Source of the DNA: Mitsuokella multacida DSM 20544
GTDB taxonomy: Bacteria > Bacillota > Negativicutes > Selenomonadales > Selenomonadaceae
Assembly: GCF_000155955.1 (NCBI RefSeq)
Contig: NZ_GG697141.2
Location: forward strand, 1,264,588 to 1,328,587
Reading direction: 5' to 3'
Length of the DNA: 64,000 nucleotides
Positions within the stretch are counted from its first letter, which is position 1, and the number at the start of each line of letters is the position of its first letter. Below are positions 27,275 through 36,511 of this stretch, one piece after another. The notes below the pieces were generated by a model. The model was not told where the DNA came from. It saw only the letters and a program-made list of their open reading frames with translations, and made no database searches. A program made the translations under genes and the position numbers.

Positions 27275-28396
27275 ATGTACAAGAATATCCTCGTCATCAA
27301 CACGATGCACATCGGCGACCTCATGCTCGTGACGCCGGCCCTGCGCACGTTGCGGACGAACTATCCCGAGGCGCACATCGCGCTCTTGACGGACAAGCCG
27401 CTCGGCGACCTCGTGCGCTGTAACGAGAACCTCGACGAGTGCATCCTCATCGACAAGCACGGCAAGGACAAGGGCCTCCTCGCCCTCGTGCGCTTCATCC
27501 GGAAAATCCGCGCGCGCCACTTCGACCTCGTCATCAATTTCCACCGCAATGAACGCGCTTCGGCCATCGCCGCCTTCTCGGGCGGCAAGCGCATCGTCGG
27601 CTACTCGCAGCCCGGCTTCAAGCGCTTCTTTGACAAGGTCATGCCGAACCGCGCCATGGCCGACACGCCACCCGAACTCGTCAAGCATCAGGTGCTCTGC
27701 CACCTCGATGTGCTCAAGGAGGCCGTCGGCGTCAAGACCATCGACGACCGCGGCCTCGAGATGATGCTGCCGCCAGAGGAGGAGGCCAAGGCCGCCGCAC
27801 TCTGGCAGCAGGAATTCGCGCCCAAGGCCAAGGTCGTCGCCTTCAACATCGGCGCGAGCTGGCAGACGAAGCGCTGGCTCGACAGCTACTTTGCCGCCTG
27901 CGCCGACCGCTTCATCCGCGAGGGTTACGACGTCGCCTTCATGGGCGGCCCGACCGACGTGCCGCTCGTCGAGAAATGCCGCGCGCAGATGGAGGAGCAG
28001 GAGCATGTCCACGTCTTCACGGGCAAGGTCAGCCTGACCGTGCTCGCAGGCCTCTTGCGGCGCTGCTCGCTCTTCCTCACGACCGACTCCGGCCCGATGC
28101 ACGTCGGCGTCGCCATGAACGTGCCCATCGTCACGATGTTCGGCGCGAGTCCCGTGCCGACCTTTTACCCGTACGACGGCAAGGACGTCCTCATCAAGAC
28201 GCCCGAGCCCTGCCACCCCTGCGGCATCCACGAATGTCCGCGCAAGGGGCAGGATAACATGGCCTGCATGAAGAATATCCCTGTAGACACCGTCATGAAG
28301 TACGCGGAGGAACTCCTCGCGGCCCACGACGGCGCGCCGGCCTACGAGTGGCCGCCCCATCCGGGCGACTACAAGTGCCGCGTCATTGAACTTTGA
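27275..28396 (+). CDS. Heptosyltransferase, GT9 family (II)
   Basis: 373 residues. The N-terminal ILVINTMHIGDLMLVTPALRTLR is WaaF/WaaQ-like; TTDSGPMHVGVAM is the donor-binding motif. CHPCGIHECPRKGQDNMAC gives the family four-Cys pattern. The ATG 27275 follows AGAAGGAAA. It lies in the same GC-rich operon block as the ADP-heptose genes and most likely extends the inner core. Confidence 0.88.
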   Translation: MYKNILVINTMHIGDLMLVTPALRTLRTNYPEAHIALLTDKPLGDLVRCNENLDECILIDKHGKDKGLLALVRFIRKIRARHFDLVINFHRNERASAIAAFSGGKRIVGYSQPGFKRFFDKVMPNRAMADTPPELVKHQVLCHLDVLKEAVGVKTIDDRGLEMMLPPEEEAKAAALWQQEFAPKAKVVAFNIGASWQTKRWLDSYFAACADRFIREGYDVAFMGGPTDVPLVEKCRAQMEEQEHVHVFTGKVSLTVLAGLLRRCSLFLTTDSGPMHVGVAMNVPIVTMFGASPVPTFYPYDGKDVLIKTPEPCHPCGIHECPRKGQDNMACMKNIPVDTVMKYAEELLAAHDGAPAYEWPPHPGDYKCRVIEL

Positions 28397-28438
28397 GATT
28401 TTGAGCCTTTACGCTTGGGATGTATTGAGAGGTGTCCA

Positions 28439-29422
28439 ATGGAAAACGAACAGCTTTATGATTTTGTCGCCCAGCGCACCGCGCGCTGCAAGATCCTCGT
28501 CGTCGGCGATGTCATGCTCGACAAGTATTACTATGGCGAGGTCACGCGCATCTCGCCCGAGGCGCCTGTGCCAATCACGCACGTGCTCGAGACGAAGGAG
28601 ACCCTGGGCGGCGCGGCCAACGTCGCCCACAACCTCGCCCTGCTCGGCTGTGAGACGAGCATCGCGGGCTTCGTCGGCGAGGATTACCACTGCCAGAGCC
28701 TGCTCGATAAATTCACGGCCCGCGGCATCGATTACCACGGCCTCATCACGACTGACCGCCCGACGACGACGAAACTCCGCGTCATCGGCGGCCATCAGCA
28801 GATGATGCGCCTCGACTTCGAGGAGTCCGCACCAATCACCGGTCCCTATGCCGACCGCTTCCTCCACTACATCAACCAGAAGCTCAACGAGAGCCTCGAT
28901 TGCGTGATCATCTCCGACTACGGCAAGGGCTCCTGCTCCGAGCAGAACTGCCAGAAGATCATCCAGGCCTGCCACGCCCACGGCGTGCCCGTCGTCGTCG
29001 ACCCGAAGGGCACGAACTGGGCCAAGTATGCGCACGCCGACTACATCACGCCGAACCTCAAGGAAATCAATTCGGTGCTCCTCGAGCCCATCCGCAATGA
29101 GGACAAGGCCGTCGAGAAGGCCGCGCACTACGTTATGCGCAAGTTCAAGCTGCGCAACGTCATCGTCACGCGCTCCGAAGAAGGCCTCTCGCTCGTGCGC
29201 GAGGAAGAAGTCGTCCACATCCCGACGAAGGCACAGGAGGTCTTCGACGTTTCCGGTGCCGGCGACACCGTCATCGCCGTCTTCGCCATGGCCTTAGCCG
29301 GCGGCCTCGCGCCGCGCGACGGCGCCTACATGGCCAACCTTGCCGCCAGCGTCGTCGTCGCCAAGCTCGGCACCTACGCCGTCAGCCGCGACGAGCTTAT
29401 GGCCGTGCTTCGGGGTGAATGA
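28439..29422 (+). CDS. hldA: D-glycero-beta-D-manno-heptose 7-phosphate kinase, HldA type (second copy)
   Basis: A 327-residue PfkB-family kinase. GDVMLDKYYYGEVTRISPEAPVP and TKLRVIGGHQQMMRLDFEE are very close to the N-terminal domain of HldE, and FDVSGAGDTVIAVFAMALA holds the catalytic Asp. It is therefore the stronger candidate for the real heptose 7-phosphate kinase. The start ATG 28439 follows GAGAGG. It precedes hldD by 45 bp. Confidence 0.88.
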   Translation: MENEQLYDFVAQRTARCKILVVGDVMLDKYYYGEVTRISPEAPVPITHVLETKETLGGAANVAHNLALLGCETSIAGFVGEDYHCQSLLDKFTARGIDYHGLITTDRPTTTKLRVIGGHQQMMRLDFEESAPITGPYADRFLHYINQKLNESLDCVIISDYGKGSCSEQNCQKIIQACHAHGVPVVVDPKGTNWAKYAHADYITPNLKEINSVLLEPIRNEDKAVEKAAHYVMRKFKLRNVIVTRSEEGLSLVREEEVVHIPTKAQEVFDVSGAGDTVIAVFAMALAGGLAPRDGAYMANLAASVVVAKLGTYAVSRDELMAVLRGE

Positions 29423-29467
29423 TACAGTAAACAGTCACTTTGTGATAGGATACAGGAGGAATTCCAC

Positions 29468-30454
29468 ATGATTATCGTAACAGGTGGTGCCGGTTTCATC
29501 GGCAGCAATATCGTCAAAGAACTCAACCGCCGCGGTCGCACGGACATCCTGATCGTCGACGACCTCAAGGATGGGCAGAACTACAAGAACCTCCGCGGCC
29601 TGCAGTTCATCGACTACCAGTACAAGGACGACTTCCTTCAGAGCATCGAGGATGACGACTTCGACGGCACGGACATTGACGCCGTCTTCCACGAGGGCGC
29701 CTGCTCCGACACGATGGAGTATGACGTCAACTTCATGATGCGCACGAACTACGAGTACTCCAAGTCCCTGCTGCACTTCTGCCTGCAGCACCGCATCCCG
29801 TTCATGTACGCCTCGTCCGCTTCGACGTACGGCGGCGGCAAGAACGGTTTCCGCGAGGGCGACGAGTGCGAGGACGCCCTGAATCCGTACGCCTTCTCGA
29901 AGCTCGCCTTCGACCGCTACGTGCGCCAGGTCATGCCTGAAGCCCACAGCCAGATCGTCGGCCTCAAGTACTTCAACGTCTACGGCCCGCAGGAGCACCA
30001 CAAGGGCAAGATGGCCTCCATCTTCTACCAGCTCTACAACCAGATCAACGAGACGGGCAAGGCGCGCCTGTTCCGCGGCTGGGGCGAGATCGCCGGCAAG
30101 CCCGTCGAGGACGGCGAGCAGCGCCGCGACTTCGTCTACGTCAAGGACGTCGTGCGCGTCAACCTCTGGTTCTGGGAGAACCACGGCCCGTCCGGCATCT
30201 ACAACTGCGGCACCGGCCACGCCCACAGCTACAACGAAGTAGCCAAGGCCGTCATCAAGGCCATGGGCAAGGGCGAGATTGCCTACCGCGACTTCCCCGA
30301 GGTCCTCAAGGGCAAGTACCAGAACTTCACCGAGTCCGACCCGACACACCTGCTCGCCGCCGGCTACGACCAGGGCTTCACCGACATGGACGAAGCCGTC
30401 AAAGAGTACGTGACCTTCCTCGACAACGGCGGTTACTATGAGTATGGAAAATAA
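29468..30454 (+). CDS. hldD: ADP-L-glycero-D-manno-heptose 6-epimerase
   Basis: A 328-residue extended SDR that inverts C6 of ADP-D-glycero-D-manno-heptose. The NADP-binding motif TGGAGFIGSN is at residues 6-15, and the active site shows YASSASTYGGG and YAFSK (YxxxK). KYFNVYGPQEHHKGKMAS is characteristic of HldD. A clear AGGAGG precedes the ATG. The 3' end overlaps gmhB by 17 bp. Confidence 0.96.
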   Translation: MIIVTGGAGFIGSNIVKELNRRGRTDILIVDDLKDGQNYKNLRGLQFIDYQYKDDFLQSIEDDDFDGTDIDAVFHEGACSDTMEYDVNFMMRTNYEYSKSLLHFCLQHRIPFMYASSASTYGGGKNGFREGDECEDALNPYAFSKLAFDRYVRQVMPEAHSQIVGLKYFNVYGPQEHHKGKMASIFYQLYNQINETGKARLFRGWGEIAGKPVEDGEQRRDFVYVKDVVRVNLWFWENHGPSGIYNCGTGHAHSYNEVAKAVIKAMGKGEIAYRDFPEVLKGKYQNFTESDPTHLLAAGYDQGFTDMDEAVKEYVTFLDNGGYYEYGK

Positions 30455-30938
30455 AGCCGTCTTCTTTGACCGCGACGGCACCCTCAACGTCGACATCCAC
30501 TACCTTCACCGTCCCGAAGACTTCATCTGGATTCCCGGCGCCAAAGAGGCCATCCGTCACGTCAACGACCGCGGCTACCTCGCCATCCTCGTGACGAACC
30601 AGTCCGGCGTCGCCCGCGGCTACTACCCCGAGAGCGACGTCCAGCACGTCTACGACTGGATGAACAGCGAGCTCCAGAAAGTCGGCGCCCACCTAGACGC
30701 CCTCTACTACTGCCCGCACCACCCCGAGGGCACAGTGCCCGCCTACACCAAGGCCTGCAGCTGCCGCAAGCCTGCCACCGGCCTCATCGACGCCGCCTGC
30801 GCCCGCTTCCACATCGACCGCGCGAAGTCCTACTTCGTCGGCGACAGCGACGGCGACATGCTCTGCGCCAAGAACGCCGGCCTCAAAGGCCTGCGCTACG
30901 AGGGCGGGAGCCTGCTGGACCTCGTTCAAAAAATATAG
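30438..30938 (+). CDS. gmhB: D-glycero-D-manno-heptose 1,7-bisphosphate phosphatase
   Basis: A 166-residue HAD-family phosphatase that removes the C7 phosphate in ADP-heptose synthesis. FFDRDGTLN is the DxD nucleophile motif, VTNQSGVARG motif II, CSCRKPATG the zinc-ligand and lysine segment, and VGDSDGDM motif IV. ATG 30438 or ATG 30444 may start the protein; both overlap hldD. With hldA, hldC and hldD this supplies the pathway except GmhA, which is not in the window. Confidence 0.93.
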   Translation: MSMENKAVFFDRDGTLNVDIHYLHRPEDFIWIPGAKEAIRHVNDRGYLAILVTNQSGVARGYYPESDVQHVYDWMNSELQKVGAHLDALYYCPHHPEGTVPAYTKACSCRKPATGLIDAACARFHIDRAKSYFVGDSDGDMLCAKNAGLKGLRYEGGSLLDLVQKI

Positions 30939-30954
30939 GCGAATAGGAAGTTTT

Positions 30955-30984
30955 AAAGCTCTGTCGAAAGACAGGGCTTTTTAT
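30955..30984 (+). terminator. Terminator after gmhB
   Basis: AGCTCTGTC-GAAA-GACAGGGCT followed by T5: a GNRA-type loop on a 9-bp stem with one G-U pair. It ends the heptose operon. Confidence 0.85.
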
Positions 30985-31069
30985 TTGCACAATGGACTTG
31001 TTTAGAGTAAACTTATGATGAGAAGGATGACGAGGTCATCTTGTAGAATACATATAAGGAATGGAATGT

Positions 31070-31969
31070 ATGCTGGACTATATAAGCTTAGGAAAGAAAA
31101 TCTACAATACAGAAAATCCGCGCGAAGCTAGGCGTATGGTGGTCTTTGTCGGCCGCTGCCTGTTGAACATGGGGCGCATGAAGCGCCTGTATCAATTCTT
31201 CACGGGCAATGCGCTTCTCAATCAAGTGGCAGAAGAGTATCCTTTTGTCTATGAGCAGCCGACGCGTGCTTTTTTCTACAACAAATCGACGTTCGCAGAG
31301 CGTGCTAAGATTGTCGAGCAGCACATGGAATATTTGTTGAAGTATCTCAAGGAAGATGTGTTCCTAGGCCTTTATGGAGATAAGAATTATGTTCTTTGGG
31401 AAAGCCATGATGAGATTGGTCGTTTGCGCTTTGAACTCTCAAATGAACCGGGACAGCGTAAAGAAGGGCTCTTGTCCGTTGTCCTGCGCCTCGACGAAGC
31501 AGACCTCTACCAGATGATGTTCTGGATCGCGCCGAACAAGGCCGGTGAGTGGGCACTCTGGATCGGTGCGATGCAAGGCCCGAATATGGAGAACGCCAAG
31601 GATATCATCAAGAAGGTCACGAAGCGCTGCCATGCCTATCGCACGAAGAACTTCATCCTGCACGCGACGCAGGAGACGGCCAAGGCCCTCGGCCTCAAAC
31701 ACATCTATGCTGTCACGAACTACGGCTACTATGCGAACAACCACATCCGCCGCGATCGCAAGCTCAAGACGAGCTTCAGCGACTTCTGGAAAGAGTCAGG
31801 CGGCCGCCCCTGTGCGGACCAGCGCTTCTACGAGCTGCCGATGACGGAATACCGCAAGACCATGGAAGAGGTCCCGACGCGTAAGCGTGCCAACTATCGG
31901 AAGCGCTATGCCCTGCTCGATGAAGTTGACGCTGCGATTGAGAACAAGATAAAATCCCTGTTGAGGTGA
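31070..31969 (+). CDS. VirK/YbjX family protein (DUF535)
   Basis: A 299-residue soluble protein. Motifs of the DUF535 family are visible: a central LRFELSNEPGQRKEGLLSVVLRLD, then GAMQGPNMENAKDIIKKVTKRCHAYRTKNF and YAVTNYGYYANNHIRRDRKLKTSFSDFWKESGG. VirK/YbjX proteins are linked to envelope stress, peptide resistance and virulence in enterobacteria, but the reaction is unknown. The start ATG 31070 is preferred over 31061, which abuts the SD. It is six bases upstream of the ATPase gene. Confidence 0.85.
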   Translation: MLDYISLGKKIYNTENPREARRMVVFVGRCLLNMGRMKRLYQFFTGNALLNQVAEEYPFVYEQPTRAFFYNKSTFAERAKIVEQHMEYLLKYLKEDVFLGLYGDKNYVLWESHDEIGRLRFELSNEPGQRKEGLLSVVLRLDEADLYQMMFWIAPNKAGEWALWIGAMQGPNMENAKDIIKKVTKRCHAYRTKNFILHATQETAKALGLKHIYAVTNYGYYANNHIRRDRKLKTSFSDFWKESGGRPCADQRFYELPMTEYRKTMEEVPTRKRANYRKRYALLDEVDAAIENKIKSLLR

Positions 31970-31975
31970 GATCGT

Positions 31976-32998
31976 ATGTACATCAAGCATCTGGAATTGG
32001 AAAATTTTACTGTTCTGCACGAACTTAATATGGACTTTTCGCGAGGAATCAATGTATTCATTGGTGAAAATGGCATGGGCAAGACGCATATCATGAAAGC
32101 CTTGTATAGTGCGTGCCAGGCCGTCAAGCCGGATATTTCCTTTTCGCAGAAGCTGGTACGAGTCTTTCGCCCCGATGGATTTGGCATTCATCGCTTGCTC
32201 AGCCGTTCGAATCGTGGTGGGCGTGCACGTGTCAAGGTCGTTTCGGATGGTGCATCTGTTGAGATGACGTTCACCAATCGTACCGCGAAGTATGGTGCAA
32301 CGGTCATAGGCGAGGAAAAATGGGAGAGTCAGAAGGGAAATGTTGAAAGTACATTCATTCCCGCCAAAGAGATTCTGTCAAATTCCCGAAATCTTCCTGA
32401 AGCCGTTATGAAGGGCAACGTTGAGTTTGATGATACATATATCGACATCATCGCTGCAGCGCGCGTCGACCTCTCCCATGGCCCTGATACAGCAGAGCGT
32501 AAGCGCTATTTAAAGATCTTGCATCAGATTACGCAGGGACGTGTAACAGTAGCCGATGAACGCTTTTACCTTAAGCCGGGCAATCAGGCCAGGATTGAGT
32601 TTAACTTAGTGGCAGAGGGCATTCGCAAGATTGCACTGCTTTGGCAACTGATCAAGAATGGTACACTCGAAAAGGGGGCAATGTTGTTCTGGGATGAGCC
32701 CGAGGCAAATATCAACCCCAAGTACATCCCTATTCTGGCAGATATGTTGTTGGAACTTCAGCGTAATGAAGTCCAGATTTTCATTTCGACGCATGACTAT
32801 GTCTTGGCAAAATACTTGGAAATCAAACAGAAAAAAGATGACAAGTTGCAATACCATTCGTTTTATGTCGAGGGGCAAGATATTCGCTTTGAGACAGGTA
32901 CATTTTCGGAGCTTAAACACAATTCGATTATGGATGCATTCTCGCGACTGATGGATGATGTCTACAGCATCACGACTGGAGTCAATGCGCATGGGTGA
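31976..32998 (+). CDS. AAA/SMC-like ATPase of a putative ATPase-nuclease pair
   Basis: A 340-residue ABC/RecF-like ATPase of the AAA_15/AAA_21 (OLD-like) kind. Walker A GENGMGKT is at residues 30-37, a signature-like LVAEGIRKIALLWQ near 215, Walker B AMLFWDEPEANINP near 236-248, and the H-loop STHDYVLAKYLE near 272. No coiled coil and no TOPRIM domain is present. The stop overlaps the next gene by 8 bp, indicating coupled expression. Its codon use is more AT-rich than the heptose genes. Similar ATPase plus small nuclease pairs form several anti-phage systems (for example Septu); membership here is inference. Confidence 0.8.
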   Translation: MYIKHLELENFTVLHELNMDFSRGINVFIGENGMGKTHIMKALYSACQAVKPDISFSQKLVRVFRPDGFGIHRLLSRSNRGGRARVKVVSDGASVEMTFTNRTAKYGATVIGEEKWESQKGNVESTFIPAKEILSNSRNLPEAVMKGNVEFDDTYIDIIAAARVDLSHGPDTAERKRYLKILHQITQGRVTVADERFYLKPGNQARIEFNLVAEGIRKIALLWQLIKNGTLEKGAMLFWDEPEANINPKYIPILADMLLELQRNEVQIFISTHDYVLAKYLEIKQKKDDKLQYHSFYVEGQDIRFETGTFSELKHNSIMDAFSRLMDDVYSITTGVNAHG

Positions 32999-33512
32999 AA
33001 TATATTGGGAAGAAAATCGTTATTATCAAATTGATTTGCGTAATGCAAAATGGTCACTAGAACTTCAGCCGCTCTATCGGGAGTATGATCTTTTTCTGGC
33101 AGATGTTGACTGGATTTGCGAGTTCAATGGTGAAATCTTGTTGATCGAGTACAAGAACGCAAAACTTCCCTTTGAGAAAGGATACCGAGCTGCTGAAAAC
33201 TTCAATCCATCCAGTGATGAGAGCGTCGCGAAGATTGTAAGGAAATTTTTCGATAGCTTCTTTTATATAACGTCATATCAAAGAAAAAGGCCTGTCAAGT
33301 ACATCTATATCTTGGAATGGCCGAAAGGCGATATTGTTTCACGCAAGATGCTGCAAGATAAGATTGCAAAATTTTTGCCGTTTCGTTTCCAGCAGCAAGA
33401 GAAATTAAGTCCCTTACTCATTGAAGATTTCCGGGTTGTCTCGATTGCTGAATGGAACGCTATGTATTCAGATATGCCAATATTGAGATGTGATGATGAT
33501 AAGGTGGAATGA
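32991..33512 (+). CDS. Small protein with a candidate PD-(D/E)XK nuclease core
   Basis: 173 residues of no family I recognise with confidence. Residues about 32-56 read YDLFLADVDWICEF then GEILLIEYKN: an Asp (D40) on one strand, then a hydrophobic strand ending E53-x-K55, the arrangement of PD-(D/E)XK nuclease active sites. A helix with FFDSFFYITSYQ follows. The start ATG 32991 has CTGGAG nine bases upstream and overlaps the ATPase gene. The pairing suggests an ATPase-gated nuclease effector. The nuclease call rests on motif spacing only. Confidence 0.6.
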   Translation: MGEIYWEENRYYQIDLRNAKWSLELQPLYREYDLFLADVDWICEFNGEILLIEYKNAKLPFEKGYRAAENFNPSSDESVAKIVRKFFDSFFYITSYQRKRPVKYIYILEWPKGDIVSRKMLQDKIAKFLPFRFQQQEKLSPLLIEDFRVVSIAEWNAMYSDMPILRCDDDKVE

Positions 33513-33520
33513 GGGGAAAT

Positions 33521-34276
33521 ATGAGCTCACTGGCTATTTTGATCCTGACACGTAATGAAGAAGAGAATATTGTCTCGGTAGTGGAGAATGCCAAGAGGTG
33601 CACGGACGAGGTCATCATCATCGATTCAGGTAGCACGGACCGGACTGTTGACTTGGCAAAGGAACACGGAGCAAAGGTCAGCTTCCGCGCCTGGACAGAT
33701 GACTTTTCGGCACAACGCAATTTTGCGCTCGAGCAGACGAATGCCGACTGGGTGCTCTATCTCGATGCCGACGAACGGCTCAATGATGCGCTCATCGCTG
33801 AGGTCAAGCACAGCGTCGCGTCCGGAAAGATGGATGCACAATACGCCATCACGCGAAAATCCGTCGCTTTTGGCGTGACCTTCAGCTACGGTGTGCTCTA
33901 TCCCGACCACGTCCTGCGCATGTTCCCGCGCGAGAGCGTCACTTGGGTCAACAAGGTCCACGAGCACCCCGAGTGCCAGCTGCCAGCCAAACGGCTACCG
34001 GGCTACATCGAGCATCATACCTATAAGGACTGGCATGAATGGGAAGAGAAGCTTTGCCTTTATACGACCATTTGGGCAGAAGATGCCTATAAGCGAGGCA
34101 AGCGCACATCTTTGCCCAGCATATTCATGCACGCTCTGGGCGGGTTCTTTAAGATGTTCGTAGTGCGCCGTGGCTTCTTGGATGGATGGATTGGCTCGTA
34201 TCTGTGCTGTACGCACTTTTTTTATACGATGCTCAAGTATCTGAAACTCCATGAGTTGCAGAGGAAAGGAGCCTGA
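33521..34276 (+). CDS. Glycosyltransferase family 2, WaaE/KdtX-like
   Basis: 251 residues. GT-A motifs: LAILILTRNEEENI at the N-terminus, IIDSGSTDRTVDLA, and LYLDADERL with the metal-binding DxD. EWTNKVHEH-like VNKVHEHPE and a C-terminal membrane-associating segment match LPS-core beta-1,4-glucosyltransferases (WaaE). The start ATG 33521 follows GAGGGGAAA. Its base composition is intermediate between the heptose genes and the AT-rich genes that follow. Confidence 0.87.
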   Translation: MSSLAILILTRNEEENIVSVVENAKRCTDEVIIIDSGSTDRTVDLAKEHGAKVSFRAWTDDFSAQRNFALEQTNADWVLYLDADERLNDALIAEVKHSVASGKMDAQYAITRKSVAFGVTFSYGVLYPDHVLRMFPRESVTWVNKVHEHPECQLPAKRLPGYIEHHTYKDWHEWEEKLCLYTTIWAEDAYKRGKRTSLPSIFMHALGGFFKMFVVRRGFLDGWIGSYLCCTHFFYTMLKYLKLHELQRKGA

Positions 34277-34278
34277 AT

Positions 34279-35412
34279 ATGCGTGTCGTGATTCTAGAGT
34301 CTATCGTCATGCCAGCAGGTCATGAGGTGGAGTTTGACCGTATCCTTGTTGAGGAACTCAAGAAGCAGGGTCATGAACCTGTTTTCTTTGTGCCAGAGCA
34401 CTTCCCGTTCAAGCTTGACTACCATTGTGATGTGGAATATCTTGAAGGTGGCGAAGTCGTCACGTATGCTGATGCTGGAAAAATCAAGAAAATCTTCTTG
34501 TCATTGATCAGAGAGCGCCGCCGTGTTGCATGGTTCAATTCTGCATATGACAAAGCATGTGCGCATCACTGCGATGCGATTATCATCCCAACAGGGACAT
34601 GGCGGTATATCCGTACTATTCTGCGCAGTAAGCTCAAGGATTCACCAGTCCCTGTTTATATGATCTTCCATGGTATCAATCCTCATGAGCAGCCAAAGTT
34701 CGAGCAACAAGCTCGCAAGGTGGAATCGTATCAGAATATCTATCTCAAGGTCATTACGTTGAGAGATGATTTCAAGAATAGCGGACTGCACAATGTTGAC
34801 CTGATTGCTCCACCTGTTTTCAAACCTTGGGAATTATCTGTCAATAAGGAGCTGACTTTTAAACCACCTATAAAAATAGGATTTTTCGGGCAATTCCGCA
34901 AAGAAAAAAACCTTGGCTTTTTCCTCGAAGCATTTACTAAAGCAAAATTTTCAGTTCCTGTTGAGCTGGTCGTACAGGGAGCTACCGCAAAGCCGGAAGA
35001 TGGAGAACTGTTTGAGCGGTTTGCACGAGATTATCGAAACCATAAGAATATCAAATTCTTGCACAAGAATCTCATTGGCTTGGAGTGGCAAAAAGCTCTC
35101 TTAGACGTTGATGCCATCATGATGCCCTATGCAGCTGAGCGCTATCGGTATCATTGGGGTGCGATGCTCTTTACGGCGATTGGCTTCTACAAACCAGTAT
35201 TGGCGTCTCCAGAACTCAATCCAGAAGTCTTGCAGCAGTTCAAGATTGGTCAGGCGATTGATTTGAGCTCAGTAGAAGCATTCTCTCAGCAGTTAGAAGG
35301 CTTTATTGACGATTTGGTGAGCAATACAGAAGAGTATCAACAGGGATTAAATCAGGCGAATATTGCATATGGTCAAGATAAACTGATAAAAGGTATCTTG
35401 AAATCTGTATGA
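34279..35412 (+). CDS. Glycosyltransferase, GT-B type
   Basis: 377 residues, beginning two bases after the GT2 stop. The N-terminal MRVVILESIVMPAGHEVEFDRILVEELKKQGHEPVFF suits an acceptor domain. The C-terminal half starts KIGFFGQFRKEKNLGFFLEAF, as in GT4 donor domains, and continues with DVDAIMMPYAAERYRYHWGAMLFTAIGFYKPVLAS, resembling the GT4 EX7E region loosely. It probably adds a sugar to the core or O-antigen. The sugar is unknown. Composition is AT-rich. Confidence 0.72.
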   Translation: MRVVILESIVMPAGHEVEFDRILVEELKKQGHEPVFFVPEHFPFKLDYHCDVEYLEGGEVVTYADAGKIKKIFLSLIRERRRVAWFNSAYDKACAHHCDAIIIPTGTWRYIRTILRSKLKDSPVPVYMIFHGINPHEQPKFEQQARKVESYQNIYLKVITLRDDFKNSGLHNVDLIAPPVFKPWELSVNKELTFKPPIKIGFFGQFRKEKNLGFFLEAFTKAKFSVPVELVVQGATAKPEDGELFERFARDYRNHKNIKFLHKNLIGLEWQKALLDVDAIMMPYAAERYRYHWGAMLFTAIGFYKPVLASPELNPEVLQQFKIGQAIDLSSVEAFSQQLEGFIDDLVSNTEEYQQGLNQANIAYGQDKLIKGILKSV

Positions 35413-35430
35413 ATGGAATAATGGAGATAT

Positions 35431-36510
35431 ATGATAATGGAAGAGAAGAATAAAACGTATTCCAATATCTTAGTGAATGCATTGGTTAATCTTGGTGATG
35501 TTGTTTTGACTACAAGCGCTGTTTCATTGTTGAAACAAGCATATCCAAATGCAAAAATCACTATGCTGGTAAAGCCCGTAGTTCGTCAAGCGGTAGAAAA
35601 TAATCCAGTTATTGATGAGGTCATTGTATTTGACTATAAAGCCAAGCAGAATTCTTTTTGTAAGATGATGGAAATGGTTAATTTAATCAAATCACATCAT
35701 TTTGACCTCAGTATTTCATTCGACCGGAAACTGCGCCCTGCATTACTGTGTTGGTTATCGAGAATCCCCATGCGAGTAGGACCTGACCGTGTCTTTGATG
35801 ATAAGCCAAGCCGTGTAACTTGGCTCTATACAAAGACAATACATATCTCTCATAATCTTGATAATACTTTACAAGCGGAGACATACCAGGATATTGTACG
35901 AGGCTTTACAGGACAGACGAGTCATGCTCAGCCAGTATTTGCCCGTATCATGCCAGAAAATGAAGAAAAAGCAAATGTTTTATTCGATACATTGCCTAAA
36001 CGAGAAAAATATATTGCCTTATGCGTCAAGGGAACTTTTCCTTTAAAAACATGGCCAAAAGAATATTTTGTCAAAGTCGTAGATGAACTCAATAAAAGAT
36101 ACAATGCTAGTTTCTTTATCGTTGGTGCACCTAATGATAAGTCTTATGCAGATGAAGTTATTGCAGATATGCCTGTTGAGGTGAAGAATTTTTGCGGGCA
36201 AACTAATCTAGTTGACTTGGCAGCAGTTTTGAAAAGGTCAGATTTATTTGTGACAGTGGATACTGGTGCAACACATATTGCGGCTACGACTGGTATACCT
36301 ATGGTTACGATGTATGGATGCACAAGCCCTAATCGCTGGTATCCAATCAATAAAAATGCTCGTGTTTTAACGACTAATGAGCCATGTTGCCCTTGTACAT
36401 ATAGGGCAGATGAATGTCCTACTAATCCAAAACCAAATTGTTTGTGGCATGTAACATCAGAAATGGTATTACGGCAGTGCTATACCTTGTTAGAACATAC
36501 AGGAGTATAA
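35431..36510 (+). CDS. GT9 heptosyltransferase-like (III)
   Basis: 359 residues. NILVNALVNLGDVVLTTSAVSLLKQAYP is the GT9 N-terminus; LFVTVDTGATHIAATTGIP is the donor motif; CCPCTYRADECPTNPKPNC is the four-Cys C-terminal pattern. ATG 35431 or 35437 may be the start (GGAG at 35423). It is the first of four consecutive AT-rich GT9 genes, probably outer-core heptose or related transferases obtained by horizontal transfer. Confidence 0.85.
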   Translation: MIMEEKNKTYSNILVNALVNLGDVVLTTSAVSLLKQAYPNAKITMLVKPVVRQAVENNPVIDEVIVFDYKAKQNSFCKMMEMVNLIKSHHFDLSISFDRKLRPALLCWLSRIPMRVGPDRVFDDKPSRVTWLYTKTIHISHNLDNTLQAETYQDIVRGFTGQTSHAQPVFARIMPENEEKANVLFDTLPKREKYIALCVKGTFPLKTWPKEYFVKVVDELNKRYNASFFIVGAPNDKSYADEVIADMPVEVKNFCGQTNLVDLAAVLKRSDLFVTVDTGATHIAATTGIPMVTMYGCTSPNRWYPINKNARVLTTNEPCCPCTYRADECPTNPKPNCLWHVTSEMVLRQCYTLLEHTGV

Positions 36511-36511
36511 A

